Assembly: GCA_903932705.1 (NCBI GenBank)
Contig: CAIZHC010000016.1
Coordinates: forward strand, 1-5,951
Reading direction: 5' to 3'
Source of the DNA: an uncultured Actinomycetes bacterium
Lineage (GTDB): Bacteria; Actinomycetota; Actinomycetes; Nanopelagicales; Nanopelagicaceae
Length of the DNA stretch: 5,951 nucleotides
Shown here: positions 4,470 to 5,951 of the stretch, in pieces
Layout of the letters: the number at the start of each line of letters is the position of its first letter
Position numbering within the stretch: the first letter of the stretch is position 1
Notes under the pieces: model-generated
What the model saw: the letters and a program-made list of their open reading frames with translations, nothing else
Told to the model about the DNA's origin: nothing
The model's database searches: none
Position numbers and translations under genes: made by a program

Positions 4470-5951
4470 ATGACCAGTACTCATGTGACTAAACATTTAT
4501 TCGTAACTGGCGGGGTCGCCTCAAGTCTTGGAAAAGGGTTAACAGCCTCTAGTTTGGGTCGTTTACTCTCATCACGCGGATTGCGCGTAACGATGCAGAA
4601 GTTAGATCCTTATATCAATGTCGACCCAGGCACCATGAATCCCTTCCAGCACGGAGAAGTTTTCGTGACCGACGATGGCGCGGAGACTGATCTGGACGTT
4701 GGCCACTACGAAAGATTCCTCAATCGAAACCTTGCTGGCTTTGCCAATGTAACTACCGGACAGGTTTACTCCAATGTCATTGCGAGAGAACGTCGCGGAG
4801 ATTATCTGGGGGATACAGTCCAAGTAATCCCACACATCACAAACGAGATTAAAGAACGTATTCGTGCGATGGCAGGGCCAGAGGTAGATATTGTCATCAC
4901 TGAAGTTGGTGGCACGGTCGGCGATATTGAATCCCTTCCATTCCTGGAAGCAGCGCGCCAAATTCGCCAAGATGTTGGCCGTGAGAATGTTTTCTACCTT
5001 CACGTCTCACTTGTTCCATATATTGGCCCTTCAGGGGAGTTAAAGACCAAGCCAACCCAACATAGCGTTGCTGCTCTGCGTTCGATTGGTATCGCACCTG
5101 ATGCGATCGTTATTCGATCCGACCGTGAGATTCCTGAATCTGTTAAACGGAAAATCTCGGCGATGTGTGACGTTGATTTAGAAGCGGTAGTTGCCGCTGT
5201 TGATGCACCCAGTATTTATGATATTCCTAAAGTTCTTTATTCAGAAGGCTTGGATGGATATGTCGTCCGTCGCCTAGGTTTGAATGGTACAGATGTTGTG
5301 TGGGGCGAATGGGATAACTTGTTAGAAAAAGTTCACCATCCAGCTCATGAGGTAAGCGTTGCCCTGGTTGGAAAGTATGTCGATCTTCCAGATGCATATC
5401 TCTCAGTTACGGAAGCGCTTCGCTCTGGGGGATTTGCTAATAATGCACGCGTTAACATCAAGTGGGTCCCAAGTGATGAATGTGAGAGCGATGAGGGCGC
5501 AGAGAAGAATCTAGCCGGCGTCGATGCAATCTGCGTTCCAGGCGGGTTCGGTGTGCGGGGCATCAACGGCAAAGTTGGCGCTCTTAAATATGCGCGCGAA
5601 CATCGAATTCCCGCACTCGGACTCTGTCTTGGACTGCAATGCATGGTTATTGAAGCAGCGAGAAACCTCGCCGGATTGCCACTCGCCAATTCAGCGGAGT
5701 TTGATGAACACACCCCAGATCCCGTTATCTCAACAATGGCTAGCCAGGAAGATATCGTTGCTGGAATCGGAGATATGGGCAGCACGATGCGTCTTGGTCT
5801 ATACCCCGCTGATTTAGCTCCTGGAACTTTAGTGGAGAAGCTTTATGGCTCCAGCCGCATCAACGAGAGACATCGTCATCGTTATGAAGTGAATAACTCA
5901 TACCGCGATGTAATTTCCAAGACGGGATTGGTCTTCTCTGGTCAGTCGCCA
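4470..5951 (+). CDS. pyrG: CTP synthase (glutamine-hydrolysing), 3' end cut off by the window
   Basis: CTP synthase makes CTP from UTP, ATP and glutamine, the last step of pyrimidine nucleotide synthesis. The frame is open from the ATG at 4470 to the window edge, 494 codons; the family is usually about 540-560 residues, so roughly 50-60 are missing. The synthetase domain shows the P-loop region [17 protein letters not shown] (14-30, with K22), [20 protein letters not shown] (51-70), D76 and E145 ([11 protein letters not shown]), the magnesium ligands. The class I glutamine amidotransferase domain shows VPGGFGVRG (356-364) and the nucleophile C386 in [18 protein letters not shown] is present, but the catalytic HPE motif lies past the edge. 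An in-frame stop at 4461-4463 limits the start to ATG 4470 or GTG 4485; the ATG gives the usual short lead into [10 protein letters not shown]. There is no clear Shine-Dalgarno. The gene follows recN by 14 nt. Confidence 0.97.
   Translation, partial: MTSTHVTKHLFVTGGVASSLGKGLTASSLGRLLSSRGLRVTMQKLDPYINVDPGTMNPFQHGEVFVTDDGAETDLDVGHYERFLNRNLAGFANVTTGQVYSNVIARERRGDYLGDTVQVIPHITNEIKERIRAMAGPEVDIVITEVGGTVGDIESLPFLEAARQIRQDVGRENVFYLHVSLVPYIGPSGELKTKPTQHSVAALRSIGIAPDAIVIRSDREIPESVKRKISAMCDVDLEAVVAAVDAPSIYDIPKVLYSEGLDGYVVRRLGLNGTDVVWGEWDNLLEKVHHPAHEVSVALVGKYVDLPDAYLSVTEALRSGGFANNARVNIKWVPSDECESDEGAEKNLAGVDAICVPGGFGVRGINGKVGALKYAREHRIPALGLCLGLQCMVIEAARNLAGLPLANSAEFDEHTPDPVISTMASQEDIVAGIGDMGSTMRLGLYPADLAPGTLVEKLYGSSRINERHRHRYEVNNSYRDVISKTGLVFSGQSP

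Noticed and set aside
4602..5003. Antisense open frame of 133 codons opposite pyrG
   Set aside because: It lies wholly inside the well-supported pyrG coding region, has no family resemblance and no RBS; it is a shadow frame.
5345..5785. Antisense open frame of 146 codons opposite pyrG
   Set aside because: Low-complexity Ser/Pro/Ala-rich translation typical of a reverse-frame shadow; the + strand carries the intact CTP synthase amidotransferase domain.
5524..5817. Second + strand frame of 97 codons inside pyrG
   Set aside because: Overlaps the GGFGVRG and GLCLGLQC coding region in another frame, with no recognisable motif.

Overview
The window reads as a chromosomal stretch from an actinobacterium. 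The 5S rRNA has the typical actinobacterial sequence, and the TlyA, NadK, RecN and CTP synthase proteins look actinobacterial along their whole lengths. The order small protein-tlyA-nadK-recN-(...)-pyrG is the conserved actinobacterial order (in Mycobacterium tuberculosis, Rv1693 to Rv1699). Base composition is moderate rather than GC-rich, and intergenic gaps are very short. Together these suggest a streamlined, lower-GC lineage such as the freshwater acI group (Nanopelagicales, e.g. Planktophila-like). That lineage call is inference; the phylum call is firm.

Layout, all on the + strand. Positions 1-174 are the 3' end of a 23S rRNA gene. A spacer of about 107 bp with two small hairpins leads to a complete 5S rRNA gene (about 282-400). 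A strong intrinsic terminator (411-462) closes the rRNA operon. After an AT-rich gap carrying a possible promoter, a tight run of six genes begins: a short OB-fold SSB-like protein (561-908), a 53-residue hypothetical protein (922-1083), tlyA (1090-1878), nadK (1899-2747), recN (2740-4455, GTG start overlapping nadK) and pyrG (4470 to the window end, cut off at codon 494). Gaps are 13, 6, 20, -8 and 14 nt and no terminator is seen between genes, so one transcription unit is likely, possibly with an internal start just before pyrG.

How the genes fit together. The unit combines housekeeping functions: DNA repair (RecN and perhaps the SSB-like protein), ribosome modification (TlyA), NADP supply (NadK) and CTP synthesis (PyrG). 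Their grouping is an inherited actinobacterial gene order rather than a single pathway. Compared with the order recalled from M. tuberculosis, two genes between recN and pyrG are missing, and an rRNA operon plus the SSB-like gene sits upstream of the small protein in place of the HAD-phosphatase gene.

I see no mobile element, CRISPR array, tRNA, prophage or defence system, and nothing that qualifies as a new biological system. The most useful leads are the tail-less SSB, the conserved 53-residue protein, a 20-nt in-frame direct repeat in recN, and a possible leaderless start for pyrG.
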